Shown: positions 8,591-17,605 of the stretch, piece by piece
Layout of the letters: each line of letters starts with the position of its first letter
Position numbering within the stretch: the first letter of the stretch is position 1
From: Acutalibacter sp. 1XD8-33
GTDB lineage: Bacteria > Bacillota > Clostridia > Oscillospirales > Acutalibacteraceae
Length of the DNA: 64,000 nt
NCBI RefSeq assembly: GCF_003612555.1
Contig: NZ_RAZF01000004.1
Span: 124,001 to 188,000, forward strand
Direction: 5' to 3'
The notes under the pieces: model-generated
What the model saw: the letters and a program-made list of their open reading frames with translations, nothing else
What the model was told of the DNA's origin: nothing
Databases searched by the model: none
Translations under genes and position numbers: made by a program

Positions 8591-9726
8591 GCCCTCTCCC
8601 CCGGCTTCTGGGCGGCGCTGACCAGCTTCTGGATGAGGATGAGGATGTTAGGGATGGACTGGGACTTGTCGAACCCGGCGCAGTTCTCCCGCATGGCCCG
8701 CAGGCGCTTTTTCTCCTGCAAAAGCTGGGAGATCTCTTGGGCGAAGTCGCTACCCTTTTCCAGGTGCACGCACATGTCGTGGGTTTTGAGGAACCGGGCG
8801 TTGTCGTCCTCCGGGCCGGGGATAGCGTCAAACACAGCCATGGGCAGGTTGCAGGCCAGGGCTTCGGACACGGTGAGGCCGCCGGGCTTGGTGACCAGCA
8901 GATCGGCGGCATGCATGTACTTTTCCACCTCGTCAGTAAAATAAATCAGCCGGGTGGGAATGGCTGGGGTGGCCGCAATTTCCTTCTCGAAGGCTTCGAA
9001 GAGCTTCTGGTTCCGCCCTGTGATGACGATGATCTGCATTTTCACCGGCGTGGCAGCCAGATCCCGGTAGAGCTTGATGATGCCGGACACGCCGAAGCTC
9101 CCGGCCATGAACAGTAGGGTGGGCAGATCCGGGTCCAGGTTCAGCTGGCGCAGCAACATCTTCTGGTCCTGCGGGTCGAAAAACACCCCGTGTACCGGGA
9201 TGCCGAAGGGGCAGATTTTTTCCAGCGGCACGCCGAACTCCTGCAGCTCGGGAATCATGTCGTCGCTGGCAACCACATAGCTGTCCACCTCCTGGGCAAT
9301 GTAGGCCCGGTGGGCGCCGTAGTCGGTGATAACGCAGATCAGAGGAGCCTTGACCAGGCCGTCCTGTTTCAGGTCGGCCACCATTTCGGTGGCAAAGGGG
9401 TGGGTTGTGATAATTACATCGGGGCCGTAGCCCTCAATGGAGGGATAGAGCATATTGCTGAACAGCCCGCTGAGCTTGGGCACCAGGCTGGAGATGACGT
9501 TCTGCCGGTTGGTCCGCTTATAGAGCCGGCCGAAGAGCATGGGGGCCTTCTTGGCCATAAAGAGGTAGCTGTCGCACACAGTTTTGTCCAGGAGCCGGCC
9601 TACGGCCTTCAGGCAGTCCACGGTGCGCACGTCCCAGCCGGTGTTCTCCCGGATGTATTCCTCCACCGCGTTGGCGGCTTTGATGTGGCCGGCACCTGTG
9701 GCGGCGGTCAGAAGCAAGACTTTCAT
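8587..9726 (-). CDS. UgtP/MGDG-synthase-like glycolipid glycosyltransferase
   Basis: A 379-residue GT28-type enzyme. The N-terminal domain has LLLTAATGAGHIKAANAV (GAGH loop at 11-14), the hallmark of MGDG synthase and processive diacylglycerol beta-glucosyltransferases. The C-terminal donor-binding motif KPGGLTVSEALA is at about 280-300. Expected activity is transfer of glucose or galactose from UDP-sugar to diacylglycerol on the cytoplasmic membrane face, giving glycolipid anchors. The sugar specificity cannot be read from the sequence. It is the first gene of a two-gene unit with the AlkD-like protein. Confidence 0.85.
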   Translation of the reverse strand: MKVLLLTAATGAGHIKAANAVEEYIRENTGWDVRTVDCLKAVGRLLDKTVCDSYLFMAKKAPMLFGRLYKRTNRQNVISSLVPKLSGLFSNMLYPSIEGYGPDVIITTHPFATEMVADLKQDGLVKAPLICVITDYGAHRAYIAQEVDSYVVASDDMIPELQEFGVPLEKICPFGIPVHGVFFDPQDQKMLLRQLNLDPDLPTLLFMAGSFGVSGIIKLYRDLAATPVKMQIIVITGRNQKLFEAFEKEIAATPAIPTRLIYFTDEVEKYMHAADLLVTKPGGLTVSEALACNLPMAVFDAIPGPEDDNARFLKTHDMCVHLEKGSDFAQEISQLLQEKKRLRAMRENCAGFDKSQSIPNILILIQKLVSAAQKPGERA

Positions 9727-9756
9727 CCTATCCGATTCTCCTTTTTTCGTGACTTT

Positions 9757-9850
9757 TTAAGACCTTGGAGGCTCTGCCTCCAAACCTCCGCAACCTTTGA
9801 AAAGGTTGACGAAACTTTTACCCACTCCTCGCTTTGCTCGTCGTGAAGGT
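9757..9850. repeat. Dispersed repeat, copy 1
   Basis: Contains GCAACCTTTGAAAAGGTTG then ACGAAACTTTTACCCACTCC and TCGCTTTGCTCGTCGTGAA. The same string occurs almost unchanged at 49738-49796, and a diverged reverse-oriented relative lies at 45572-45690. All three are in gaps between genes. Apparent frames through it are products of the repeat, not genes. Confidence 0.85.
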
Positions 9851-10582
9851 TTTGATGTTTTGACGAGCTGACCGAACCACCGTAAAAGTTTTGTCCACTT
9901 TTTCAAAAGTGGCAGGGTGTGGGACGGAGTCCCACGGTCTTGCCCTTGACCTTCATAGCCTGAGAAAACAACGCAGGAGGGTAGCATAAACGTCCCGGTG
10001 GGACGTTTTGCGTAGGGGACCCACGTATGGGGCGCTGGTCTCCGGTGGAGACCGTCTAGCGCCGACCGAGTCGGCAGACGAGACCCCCTATCTCGACTGC
10101 GGAGCAGGCGAGACAAAGGCCTGCAAGCCGGAACCCGCCAGCCATATGGGCAGTATGCTTTTTTGATGGGGAGGGGACAGCGGGCGCGTTGGCTGGGCAA
10201 GGAACACCAAGTCCGGGCGCGCTTTCTGGCTGGGATGCCGCGCGCAGAGCTGGCGTTCTCCGCATTTGCCCCGCCCGGGTTCGTCCTTCGGACGAACCGC
10301 CGGGGAAACGGGCAAGGCCCGTTTCCCCACGGCCATTTTGCGGCGGGCCGCAAAATGCGAGCGGGGCACACGGCGCGGGCTGAAAGCCTGCTGGTCTCAC
10401 CCAGCCTAGTGCGCGCCCCTCAAAAAAAGGGCCCCTTCCGGAATTATATCCATTATAACACTTTGAGACGTGGGTTTCCAGCTTTTTTCAAAAGCGTAAG
10501 TTTTTTGTAAGCAAACAGAGGATTTTCTGAGAAGCGGAGAAAATAATAACAAAATTGAAACCAAATTCCCCGTTCCAGCGCC
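9851..10582. other. Long non-coding gap packed with palindromes
   Basis: No supported gene in this stretch. It contains at least five strong hairpins: GTGGGACGGAGTCCCAC (about 9919-9936), AAACGTCCC-GGT-GGGACGTTT (9988-10008), GGCGCT/GGTCTCC...GGAGACC/AGCGCC (10031-10063), GGTTCGTCC-TTC-GGACGAACC (10278-10298), GGGGAAACGGGC...GCCCGTTTCCCC (10302-10328) and CATTTTGCGGC-GG-GCCGCAAAATG (10334-10357). The last three stand end to end. Open frames on both strands here are GC-rich and domain-free. They may be REP-like elements. Confidence 0.75.
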
Positions 10583-10611
10583 TTTACATTTGGGAAAAGG
10601 CAATGTATAAT
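10583..10611 (+). promoter_or_regulatory. Sigma-A promoter of the VanW lipoprotein gene
   Basis: TTTACA (10583-10588), 17-base spacer, TATAAT (10606-10611). The start codon is 62 bases downstream. Confidence 0.75.
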
Positions 10612-10672
10612 ATTATGGAAACAAATTCTGCAATCAGCTTGCCCGCCTGTGCGGGAGGAAGGAATCAGATAG

Positions 10673-12268
10673 ATGGCAAAACGTAGCGAACACATTACAT
10701 GGAAGCGTACGGCGGTTTTGGCGGCGGCCCTTCTGCTGGCCCTCAGCTTATCCGCCTGCAAGGGAAAGGACGGGGAGTCCAGTGAAGAGTCCAGTCAGAT
10801 CTCTTCTACGGCGGCAGACCCTAGCGTGTTCCCGGAGGGGGCCTCCATTGGCGGAAAAAATGTCGCGGGAAAAACTGCGGCGGAGGCTCTGGAGACGGCT
10901 CGGTCCGCGCTGAATGAGATTGTGGATTCTCTGGAGATCAGCGTGCGGTTTCAGGATGACACAGTGTCCTTGAAGGGTGAGGATTTCGCAGTACAGGATA
11001 TTCTGGAGCTGACTGTGGAGGACATGCTGAAAAGCGGCAGGACAGAAGATTTCACGATTCCCTTTGTGGCGGACCTGTCCCAGCAGGGAAAGGATAAGCT
11101 CACCGAGGCTGCTAAGCTGTGCTTTCAAGAGGCAAAGAATTCCACCGTGGAGAGCTACGACGCCAATGCTGGGGCCTTTGTGTTTACTGATGAGCAGGGA
11201 GGCCGGCGAGTGGATCTGAACGCCACCATGAAAAGCGTGCGGCAGCTTCTGGCCCAGAAGCACGGCGGGGCTATTCAGGCGGCTTTCGTGGAGACCAAGC
11301 CCAAGCTCACCAAGAAATACCTCCAGGAGAATTTTAAGCAGCTTTCTACCTACAGTACTGTCTCTAACAATAACGCGAACGGCAACAGCAACATGGCCCT
11401 GGCCCTCTCTCGGGTGAACGGCACCGTGCTTCAGCCCGGCGAGGTCTTTTCCTACAATTCCACCATCGGCGACAGCACAAACCCCAATGACGGCTGGCTT
11501 CAGGCCGGGGGCTTGGTGGGGGGAATCAGCGTGCAGGTCTATGGCGGCGGTATCTGTCAAGGCTCCACTACGATCTATAACGCCGCTATGATGGCCGGGA
11601 TGGAGGTGGTGGAGCGCGACTGCCACAGCAGTCCCTCCGGCTACTGCCCCATTGGGCTGGACGCCACGGTGGATTATGGCTCCATTGATTTCCGGTTTAA
11701 GAATGTTTTGGAGAATCCGGTCTATATTTCCGCATGGATGGACGGGGTGACCCTGACGGTGAATTTCTACGGCTGCTTCCCGGCGGAATGGGACAACATC
11801 GAGCTGGGATCCCAGCAGACAGGATCTGAGGGGCCCTTAAGCGATGTGCGCTTTGAGGAGGACCTGTCCCTGGCCAAGGGGCAGTATGTGCGCAAATCTT
11901 CGGGAAACAACGGTTATTCCGCCAGCGCTTGGAGAGTGTTTTATAAAGGAGGCCAACAGGTTAAGACCGAGGATCTGCCCAGTTCGTATTACCGGCCTAC
12001 AGGAAGGGTGTTTGCGGTAGGTCCCGGCACGGATACCAGCAAGATTGACACAGGGAAGGAGAGCGGCAGCACAGAGCCGACGCCTTCGCCCTCACCCACA
12101 GCCAAGCCCACTTCCGAACCCACCCCGGTGCCTCCTCAGCCGACTCCTGTGCCTACGCCGGAGCCCCCTGTAGAAATGCCTACGCCGGAGCCCCCTGAGG
12201 AAACGCCCACGCCGGACCCGTCTGTGGATCCCACAGACAACCCGGACGGCGGAGAGGAAGGAGAATAG
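10673..12268 (+). CDS. VanW family lipoprotein
   Basis: A 531-residue protein with a lipoprotein signal (lipobox LSLSAC, Cys29). A PG_binding_4-like region (about 50-200) precedes the VanW domain (about 230-395; LALSRVNGTVLQPGEVFSYN, GGGICQGSTTIYNAAMMAGM, RDCHSSPSGYCPIGLDATVDYG). The tail is rich in proline, threonine and glutamate (about 465-531, TPEPP repeats). VanW was first seen next to glycopeptide resistance genes. In Clostridia such proteins are widespread cell-wall proteins without resistance, and the biochemical role is unknown. It is monocistronic, with its own promoter and terminator. Confidence 0.9.
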   Translation: MAKRSEHITWKRTAVLAAALLLALSLSACKGKDGESSEESSQISSTAADPSVFPEGASIGGKNVAGKTAAEALETARSALNEIVDSLEISVRFQDDTVSLKGEDFAVQDILELTVEDMLKSGRTEDFTIPFVADLSQQGKDKLTEAAKLCFQEAKNSTVESYDANAGAFVFTDEQGGRRVDLNATMKSVRQLLAQKHGGAIQAAFVETKPKLTKKYLQENFKQLSTYSTVSNNNANGNSNMALALSRVNGTVLQPGEVFSYNSTIGDSTNPNDGWLQAGGLVGGISVQVYGGGICQGSTTIYNAAMMAGMEVVERDCHSSPSGYCPIGLDATVDYGSIDFRFKNVLENPVYISAWMDGVTLTVNFYGCFPAEWDNIELGSQQTGSEGPLSDVRFEEDLSLAKGQYVRKSSGNNGYSASAWRVFYKGGQQVKTEDLPSSYYRPTGRVFAVGPGTDTSKIDTGKESGSTEPTPSPSPTAKPTSEPTPVPPQPTPVPTPEPPVEMPTPEPPEETPTPDPSVDPTDNPDGGEEGE

Positions 12269-12336
12269 CAAGCCCGAGGCTGCAGGAATTTCCTGTGGCC
12301 TTTTTGCATACAGTATCACACCCAATAAAAGTATAG

Positions 12337-12381
12337 AAAAAAGCGGTTCCTTCCCTTCTGTTGGAAAGAACCGCTTTTTGT
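12337..12381. terminator. Strong bidirectional terminator
   Basis: AAAAAGCGGTTC pairs with GAACCGCTTTTT around a loop with an inner TTCC/GGAA stem. It lies between the convergent VanW and AI-2E transporter genes. Confidence 0.85.
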
Positions 12382-12421
12382 GCCCTGGCAAAGGGTCTCC
12401 TAGCCTTAACCCGGCAGGAAA

Positions 12422-13609
12422 TCAATTCTCTTCGGGGGAGGATCCGCTTTCCTCCTTCGCCTGCTGTTCCCGCTTGTGCAGCCGGGCATAGACAGCGGTG
12501 CGCAGCAGACGGTAGGCCACCGCCGTGACAGGCGTGCCAATCCAGATACCCACAATGCCCAGCACGCCTCCCCAGAATACCACCGCAAACAGCGTCCAGA
12601 TGGGGGGGAGACCAATGGAGGACCCCACCACCCGGGGATAGATCAGGTTCCCCTCCACCTGCTGCAAGATGACCAAAAAGATGATAAAAATCAAGGCATC
12701 GATAGGGTGTACCAGCAGCAGGATAAAAGCCCCCACCGCTGCGCCAATGTATGCTCCCAGAATAGGAATCAGCGCCCCCAGCGCCACCACCGAGGAGATC
12801 AGAAGAGAATAGTCCAGCCGCAGGATGTTCATGCCTGCATAGCAGAGCACCCCCAGAATTACGCATTCCGTGAGCTGTCCTTTGATAAAGGAGAAGAAAA
12901 CTCGGTTGCTCAGCCGCCCCACTCTGCCGGCGGTTCGGGCGGCCTTCTCCGGAAGGAAAGCCCGCAGGGTGTTCTTGGTGCTGGCAATGAGCTTTTCCTT
13001 GCCGAACAGCATATACACCGAGAAGATGAACCCCATAATCACAGAGAATACTCCGGACGCCACATTGATGGTCACATTGAAAAGGGATGCCAGGAAATCT
13101 GTGGTAAACTTGGTGGCATCGCTGAGAAGGGAGCTCCAATTAAAGCCCGTGAGGAAATCCTGAACAAAAGTCAGGTCATACTCCTGGGCCAGATCATCGG
13201 CCCAGGCAATCGCTTGGTTTACATAGATGGGCAAGTTCTGTTGGATTGTGACGGCCAGCCCACTCATAGATTCCACCAAGCTGGGAATAATGAAAAAGCA
13301 AATAAACGCCGCCACCAACAGTACCACAAGATAGGCCAGGGTTACAGCGGCAGGCCTCTTGAGCTTATGCCAGAGTTTAGACTTAACCTTTTGGAAGGGA
13401 CGGAAGGCCAAGTCCTCGAAAAAGTGCACAAAGACATTGAGGATATAGGCGATCACCAGGCCGCCCAGCACAGGGGCCAGCGTGTTGCCAAGATTGACAA
13501 ACGTGGCCCAGACCTGGTCAAAGCGCAGCACCGCCAGCGTCATCAAGGCGGCAAAAGCGAGCAGCAGGCAGCCATACCGCAGGGCCTGCCGGTAATGAAC
13601 GTCCTTCAT
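12422..13609 (-). CDS. AI-2E family transporter (permease)
   Basis: A 395-residue membrane protein of the AI-2E_transport family (PF01594) with about eight hydrophobic segments, including LGNTLAPVLGGLVIAYILN near the N-terminus. The conserved C-terminal part carries IPILGAYIGAAVGAFILLLV, QQVEGNLIYPRVVG and SIGLPPIWTLFAVVFWGG. The family is named for autoinducer-2 export, but most members are of unknown substrate; some are sodium/proton antiporters. I place the start at MKDVHYRQ, just after GAGAGGGGAAGAGG. A longer frame to 13702 would overlap the next gene and lacks a ribosome site. Confidence 0.85.
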   Translation of the reverse strand: MKDVHYRQALRYGCLLLAFAALMTLAVLRFDQVWATFVNLGNTLAPVLGGLVIAYILNVFVHFFEDLAFRPFQKVKSKLWHKLKRPAAVTLAYLVVLLVAAFICFFIIPSLVESMSGLAVTIQQNLPIYVNQAIAWADDLAQEYDLTFVQDFLTGFNWSSLLSDATKFTTDFLASLFNVTINVASGVFSVIMGFIFSVYMLFGKEKLIASTKNTLRAFLPEKAARTAGRVGRLSNRVFFSFIKGQLTECVILGVLCYAGMNILRLDYSLLISSVVALGALIPILGAYIGAAVGAFILLLVHPIDALIFIIFLVILQQVEGNLIYPRVVGSSIGLPPIWTLFAVVFWGGVLGIVGIWIGTPVTAVAYRLLRTAVYARLHKREQQAKEESGSSPEEN

Positions 13610-13652
13610 CTTCCTCTTCCCCTCTCTCAGGTGAGAACCAGGCGGTGGATTC

Positions 13653-14048
13653 TCAGGTTTTTGTGCGGAACACAGCATGGCATTTCTGGCAGGTGACTTC
13701 AATGTTCCCCCGCCCTCTGGGCGCCCTCAGCTGCTGGCGGCAGGAAGGGCACTTGAAATATTTATAGGTTTTCCGCTGGGAGAATTTCAACTTTTCCGTA
13801 CGAAACCAAAAGGAAACCGGATTCCAGAGCTTCAAAAAGGCGGTATATTCCCGCTGGCGGGCAGCAATATTCCGGGAAAACGTGCGGAACAGGGCGTAGA
13901 TATAGATCCCGTCCGCCAGAAAGGTGAGGGGCCAGAAGAATAAAACGCCAAAAAGCGTGAACACTACACCCAGAATCAGTAGAGCGATGTTGAGCGTGTC
14001 CGTACCATAACGTCCGTACAAAAAGCGTTGAAACCGTTGATACCACAT
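13653..14048 (-). CDS. Small membrane protein with C-terminal zinc ribbon
   Basis: About 131 residues. Two hydrophobic segments (IALLILGVVFTLFGVLFFW and LTFLADGIYIYALF) are followed by a basic linker and a zinc ribbon with CPSC...CQKC. It belongs to the uncharacterised membrane zinc-ribbon proteins common in Firmicutes; I do not know its function. The start MWYQRF follows GGAAAAGGA; an upstream ATG at 14069 is the alternative. It precedes the AI-2E transporter gene on the same strand with a 43-base gap and is probably cotranscribed. Confidence 0.7.
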   Translation of the reverse strand: MWYQRFQRFLYGRYGTDTLNIALLILGVVFTLFGVLFFWPLTFLADGIYIYALFRTFSRNIAARQREYTAFLKLWNPVSFWFRTEKLKFSQRKTYKYFKCPSCRQQLRAPRGRGNIEVTCQKCHAVFRTKT

Positions 14049-14205
14049 ACTATCACAATCCTTTTCCATACTTTACTGATAGAAAGCATCTCTGCGCGCT
14101 TGTCTTTCAGCAAAGTATATCAATAATTGTAATTTAGTATAGCCCCTTCCCGCCGTTTTTTCAACTGTTTTTGGGGGCTTCACGATAAATTTACAAATCA
14201 CCCCC

Positions 14206-14234
14206 TTGACATTATGGGGAAATTTGGGTATTAT
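14206..14234 (+). promoter_or_regulatory. Sigma-A promoter of rubrerythrin
   Basis: A perfect TTGACA (14206-14211), 17-base spacer and TATTAT (14229-14234), 38 bases before the ATG. This suggests strong constitutive expression; no PerR-like palindrome is evident to me. Confidence 0.85.
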
Positions 14235-14271
14235 AAAAACAAGAACAAATATTAATTTTGGAGGAATTTCT

Positions 14272-14811
14272 ATGCCAGAGTTAAAGGGCAGCAAGACCGA
14301 GGCCAACCTGCTCACCGCCTTTGCGGGAGAGAGCCAGGCTCGAAACAAGTACACCTATTTCGCCAGCAAGGCTAAAAAGGACGGCTACCAGCAGATCGGA
14401 GAGATCTTCCAGGAGACGGCGGACAACGAGAAAGAACACGCCAAAATGTGGTTCAAGCTGTTGAACGGCGGAATTGGAGACACCATGGACAACCTGAAGG
14501 CCGCGGCCGACGGGGAAAACTACGAGTGGACCGAAATGTATGCGGAATTTGCCAAGACGGCGAAGGAAGAGGGCTTCGACCAGATCGCCGGGCTTTTCGA
14601 GGGTGTGGCAAAGATCGAGAAAGAGCACGAGGAACGTTACCGCAAGCTGGTAAAGAATCTGGAGGAAGGACTTGTATTCTCGAAAGACGGGGACGCTGTC
14701 TGGCAGTGCATGAACTGCGGCCATATCTGCATTGGCAAAAAGGCCCCGGAGGTCTGCCCTGTCTGCGCCCATCCACAGGCCTACTTCCGAGTAAAACCCG
14801 AGAACTATTAA
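14272..14811 (+). CDS. rbr: Rubrerythrin
   Basis: A 179-residue protein, normal rubrerythrin length. The N-terminal four-helix di-iron domain has the ferritin-like carboxylate/histidine motifs ([37 protein letters not shown]). The C-terminal rubredoxin-like domain holds CMNCG and [11 protein letters not shown], binding one iron. It reduces hydrogen peroxide in the cytoplasm of anaerobes with electrons from rubredoxin or NADH oxidoreductases. The ATG at 14272 follows TTGGAGGA. It is monocistronic, with its own promoter and terminator. Confidence 0.95.
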   Translation: MPELKGSKTEANLLTAFAGESQARNKYTYFASKAKKDGYQQIGEIFQETADNEKEHAKMWFKLLNGGIGDTMDNLKAAADGENYEWTEMYAEFAKTAKEEGFDQIAGLFEGVAKIEKEHEERYRKLVKNLEEGLVFSKDGDAVWQCMNCGHICIGKKAPEVCPVCAHPQAYFRVKPENY

Positions 14812-14861
14812 AGCTCTATTTTATCTAAAATAAGGATAAGCAGGGGCAAGATCTTATTTTT

Positions 14862-14897
14862 AAGGCGGCGCGGCTTTCGGTTGCGCCGCCTTTTTTG
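14862..14897 (+). terminator. Rho-independent terminator of rubrerythrin
   Basis: GGCGGCGC (stem), loop GGCTTTCGGTT, GCGCCGCC and six T residues. Confidence 0.95.
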
Positions 14898-15400
14898 CTT
14901 TCGGAATTTCCATGGAAGGCTGGAAATGATATTGAAACCACCGGTGGGTTTATGGTACAATACCTCTGTCCGGATATCTGGAAAAGCCCCAAAGGACTGG
15001 GCTTCTCCAGACGGTATAGAATGATACTGTGACCGGTGGCGCGGGAATTGGAGGGCCCGCCATAATCCCCACGGAAATGGTCCAGCCTTCAGAAGAAGGG
15101 AAGGAAGCAAGTATAAAATTAGGAATCGTAATATATGGAATGACTTCTCTATGTTCGCGTAAGTTCATAAAATCTTAGAAACTTGATTTGTTTTGCTAAG
15201 ACTATTTATCAATCGCCAGTATCATCAAGTTCAGATAAGCAACATTTTTTTGCCAACATTTATGAAACATAGAGGATTGGGGAAAAAGTTGATTTATAAA
15301 ATGTTTGTAATATCGGAACAAGAACAATATGAACTTTTGATTGTCGATATGGTAAATAGCTTTTATCAAAAAATGATAGCGAGAGGGATTTGCCTTATAA
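14898..15400. other. Gap without supported gene
   Basis: This is the border between the GC-rich chromosome and an AT-rich decayed zone. Short open frames occur on both strands, but none has a ribosome site, a domain or a protein-like composition. The minus-strand frame from 15630 leaves recognisable permease sequence at about 15410 and continues as meaningless AT-rich codons. Confidence 0.5.
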
Positions 15401-15409
15401 TGAGTGCGA

Positions 15410-16199
15410 TGATGCAGGCCAAGCTGATAGAGGGAATTCGCAGGAATTTGATTGTGTTCATCCAAAACAAAGATTACTTCGTCATATCCTTGCGGCCATG
15501 CGCCATAAACGACCTCGTAGCTGTCCATCAAAATCGGGCTGACCGCGCCGCCGTCTGCGGCAGGCATCAGTTGAGAGAAATTCTCCGCGCCAGAGGAGCC
15601 TCCTTCCAGTAAGGAGTTCATGCGCTCCATGTTTACCGCCGGACCTGTGAGGGTTCACTGGAAAGCGTAGAAGCACCTACTTCATCCGGGTCGGTATCGG
15701 AGGCAATCAAGCTGCCCTCTCTGTCGTAGTAATAGATTGAAAAGCTGACATTATAGGAGTAGACAGCGCCGTTCTCTCCAAGGTACTGCCAGATTTCGCT
15801 GTCTGGATCGTTCAAATATTGCCGAAATGCAGTCAGGTTATTTTCTTTGATGTTGCCAGCCATTGCTTCATTGGATTCTATCTCGCTGTAATCCGCGTAA
15901 ACGCCAGAGCGAACTTCTTCCGCCTCAGAGCGTCCGCTCCGCATACCGCCTTGGGTTCCCCCGGCCATATCAATGGTTTATGTGCTGATGGTAATGGGAT
16001 AGGAGGTCATTGTGTTCCGCTGAATATCCGCAATGTAGCGGTTCACACCGTTGGCGAGGGACAGGATCAGAGCAATTCCGATAATGCCAATCGACCCAGC
16101 CAGGGCCGTCAAAATCGTCCGGCCCTTTTTAGTCCGCAGATTGTTGAAGCTCAAGGCGAGGGGTGTGAGAAAGGACATCCTGGCCCTTCCCATAAACAT
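15410..16199 (-). pseudogene. ABC transporter permease (FtsX/MacB-like), truncated remnant
   Basis: The beginning is intact: LTPLALSFNNLRTKKGRTIL, then SIGIIGIALILSLANGVNRYI and SYPITIST, the start of large permeases of antimicrobial-peptide-type ABC exporters. A TAA at 15978 interrupts the frame, which continues in the same phase with ENNLTAFRQYLNDPDSEIWQYL. A frameshift near 15632 leads to MERMNSLLEG and SYEVVYGAWPQGYDEVIFVLDE, after which homology stops. The remaining extracellular part and the C-terminal FtsX domain are missing, as is the partner ATPase. It is non-functional. Confidence 0.85.
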
Positions 16200-16223
16200 A
16201 GCGCAGGAAAGGAGCAGCGATGT

Positions 16224-16922
16224 ATGACTACATTATACGAAACGATCTTTATCCGCAGGCAGGTGCGAAATTATCTTGAAGGCTCTATTGAGGACGGTAT
16301 ACTGAATGGCATATCAAAGTGCGCTGCCGAAGCGGAGCAGCTCACCGGCCAGCATGGAGCGTTTAAGCTGGTGTCTGCGGCGGAAGTCTCTGCAAATCAC
16401 GGGGCCTCTCACTTTTTGCTGGGGTACTGTGATTCAACATTTGCCGCTTATGCCAATGTCGGCTTTGTCCTGCAAAAAGTTGATCTGTATGTCCAAAGCA
16501 TCGGATTGGGTAGCGGATGGTTTATGGACATTAAGCCAATCGCTGATGCGGAGCGGTTTTGCATTGCCCTTGCGATTGGAAAGACAGATGTTCCTGTGCG
16601 AGAAAGTGAAACGGAATTTAAACGGAAACCATTGTTGGCAGTCTGCGCTAAAGAAAACAAAGTGGCGCAGGCGGTTCGCCTTGCGCCCTCGTCACTAAAT
16701 TCCCAGCCTTGGAAGATGGAGCTGGGAAATGGGAAGGTCCTTATAAAAGATGCGGGCAGGGGCGTTTCCCGACTGATTCTGAAAAACAAGCTCAATAAAA
16801 TTGACATCGGAATTGCCGCCCGCCATGCCGTATGTGCGTTGATGCAAGAGGGCAAGGAAATCAAGAGTATCGTCCCCATCACCACCGGGAAAGAATTTTA
16901 CATTGAAATCGACTATCAATAG
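16224..16922 (+). CDS. Nitroreductase family protein (TM1586-like)
   Basis: A 232-residue flavin-binding protein: IFIRRQVRNYLEGSI at the N-terminus, a central region with GWFMD and IALAIGKTD, and LAPSSLNSQPWKMEL with IDIGIAARHAVCALM in the second half. This order fits the Putative TM nitroreductase group, which have two swapped half domains. These proteins bind FMN and reduce small acceptors with NAD(P)H; the physiological substrate is unknown. The ATG follows AAAGGAG by 9 bases. It is followed after 11 bases by a flavodoxin gene, so the two form a flavin-dependent redox pair. Confidence 0.85.
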   Translation: MTTLYETIFIRRQVRNYLEGSIEDGILNGISKCAAEAEQLTGQHGAFKLVSAAEVSANHGASHFLLGYCDSTFAAYANVGFVLQKVDLYVQSIGLGSGWFMDIKPIADAERFCIALAIGKTDVPVRESETEFKRKPLLAVCAKENKVAQAVRLAPSSLNSQPWKMELGNGKVLIKDAGRGVSRLILKNKLNKIDIGIAARHAVCALMQEGKEIKSIVPITTGKEFYIEIDYQ

Positions 16923-16933
16923 GGAGATTTGCT

Positions 16934-17379
16934 ATGAAAACATTGATCGTTTATCACTCTGAACACCATGGCAACACAAAGAAACTGTTGGATGCGATTG
17001 CAGAGCAAGAGGGGCCACATTGGTCGAGGCCGGAGATGCCTCAAAGGTCGATGTGTCCAGTTATGATTTGATCGGTCTTGCTTCCGGCATCTACTATCAG
17101 AAATTTCATAAAGATGTGCTGAATTGGGCAGAACAGAATCTGCCGCAGGGGAAAAGGGAACTTTTCCTCTATACCTATGGTGTAAAGCGGAACGGTTATC
17201 TTGACGCGATTAAGCAGATTGCTGTTTCAAAAGGAGCCAAAATTATGGGGAGCTATGACTGCCCTGGATTTGATACCTTTGGGCCGTTCAAGTTAATTGG
17301 TGGTATTGTAAAAGGTAGGCCAAACGAAGAGGATGTTGCTGGGGCAGTTTCGCTTTTTCGTCACTGTATTAAAGATTGA
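16934..17379 (+). pseudogene. Flavodoxin family protein, single-base frameshift
   Basis: MKTLIVYHSEHHGNTKKLLDAIAEQ is the FMN-phosphate-binding start of a flavodoxin, with GGAGATTT before the ATG. The frame breaks at GAGGGGCC near 17009-17016. A run of four G where five would continue the frame shifts it; the correct frame resumes with GATLVEAGD and runs to 17379 (VSSYDLIGLASGIYYQKFH, FLYTYGVKRNGYLDAI, VKGRPNEEDV). One added G would restore a normal flavodoxin of about 148 residues. It could be a true mutation, phase variation or an assembly error. Confidence 0.85.
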
Positions 17380-17464
17380 TATGAGTTAACGATATCCCCA
17401 ATAAAATAACGATACCCAATAAATCCACGATAACTCCCTCTCTAAAGTCCTCAAAACGCAAAAA

Positions 17465-17505
17465 GCCCACCGCTGGTCTGGAAATTTATCCAGCCAGCGG
17501 TGGGG
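17465..17505. terminator. Strong hairpin, terminator of the redox pair
   Basis: CCACCGCTGG-T-CTGG pairs with CCAG-CCAGCGGTGG around an AT loop; a partial T run (GGACTTTCTT) follows. Confidence 0.75.
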
Positions 17506-17560
17506 ACTTTCTTACAAAATGTTAGAAAAAGGGCCATTTTCAGCGGTCTGGTGCAAAATT

Positions 17561-17605
17561 AAGGACGGTTATCTCGATACGTATTGTATCAGAATAACCG
17601 TCCTT
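17561..17605. repeat. 45-nt two-step palindrome
   Basis: AAGGACGGTTAT (17561-17572) pairs with ATAACCGTCCTT (17594-17605), and inside it GATAC pairs with GTATC. No T run follows, so it is less likely to be a terminator; it may be the end of an insertion sequence or a recombination site. Confidence 0.6.

Noticed and set aside
9757-10371. Long minus-strand open frame of 204 codons
   Set aside because: It crosses the dispersed repeat and the stacked hairpins, has no ribosome site or domain, and its Arg/Pro/Ser-rich composition is typical of GC-rich non-coding DNA.
12476-13696. Plus-strand open frame of 406 codons opposite the AI-2E transporter
   Set aside because: A shadow of the GC-rich transporter gene. 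The product is His/Gln/Arg rich with no domain, and the minus strand encodes a well-conserved membrane protein.
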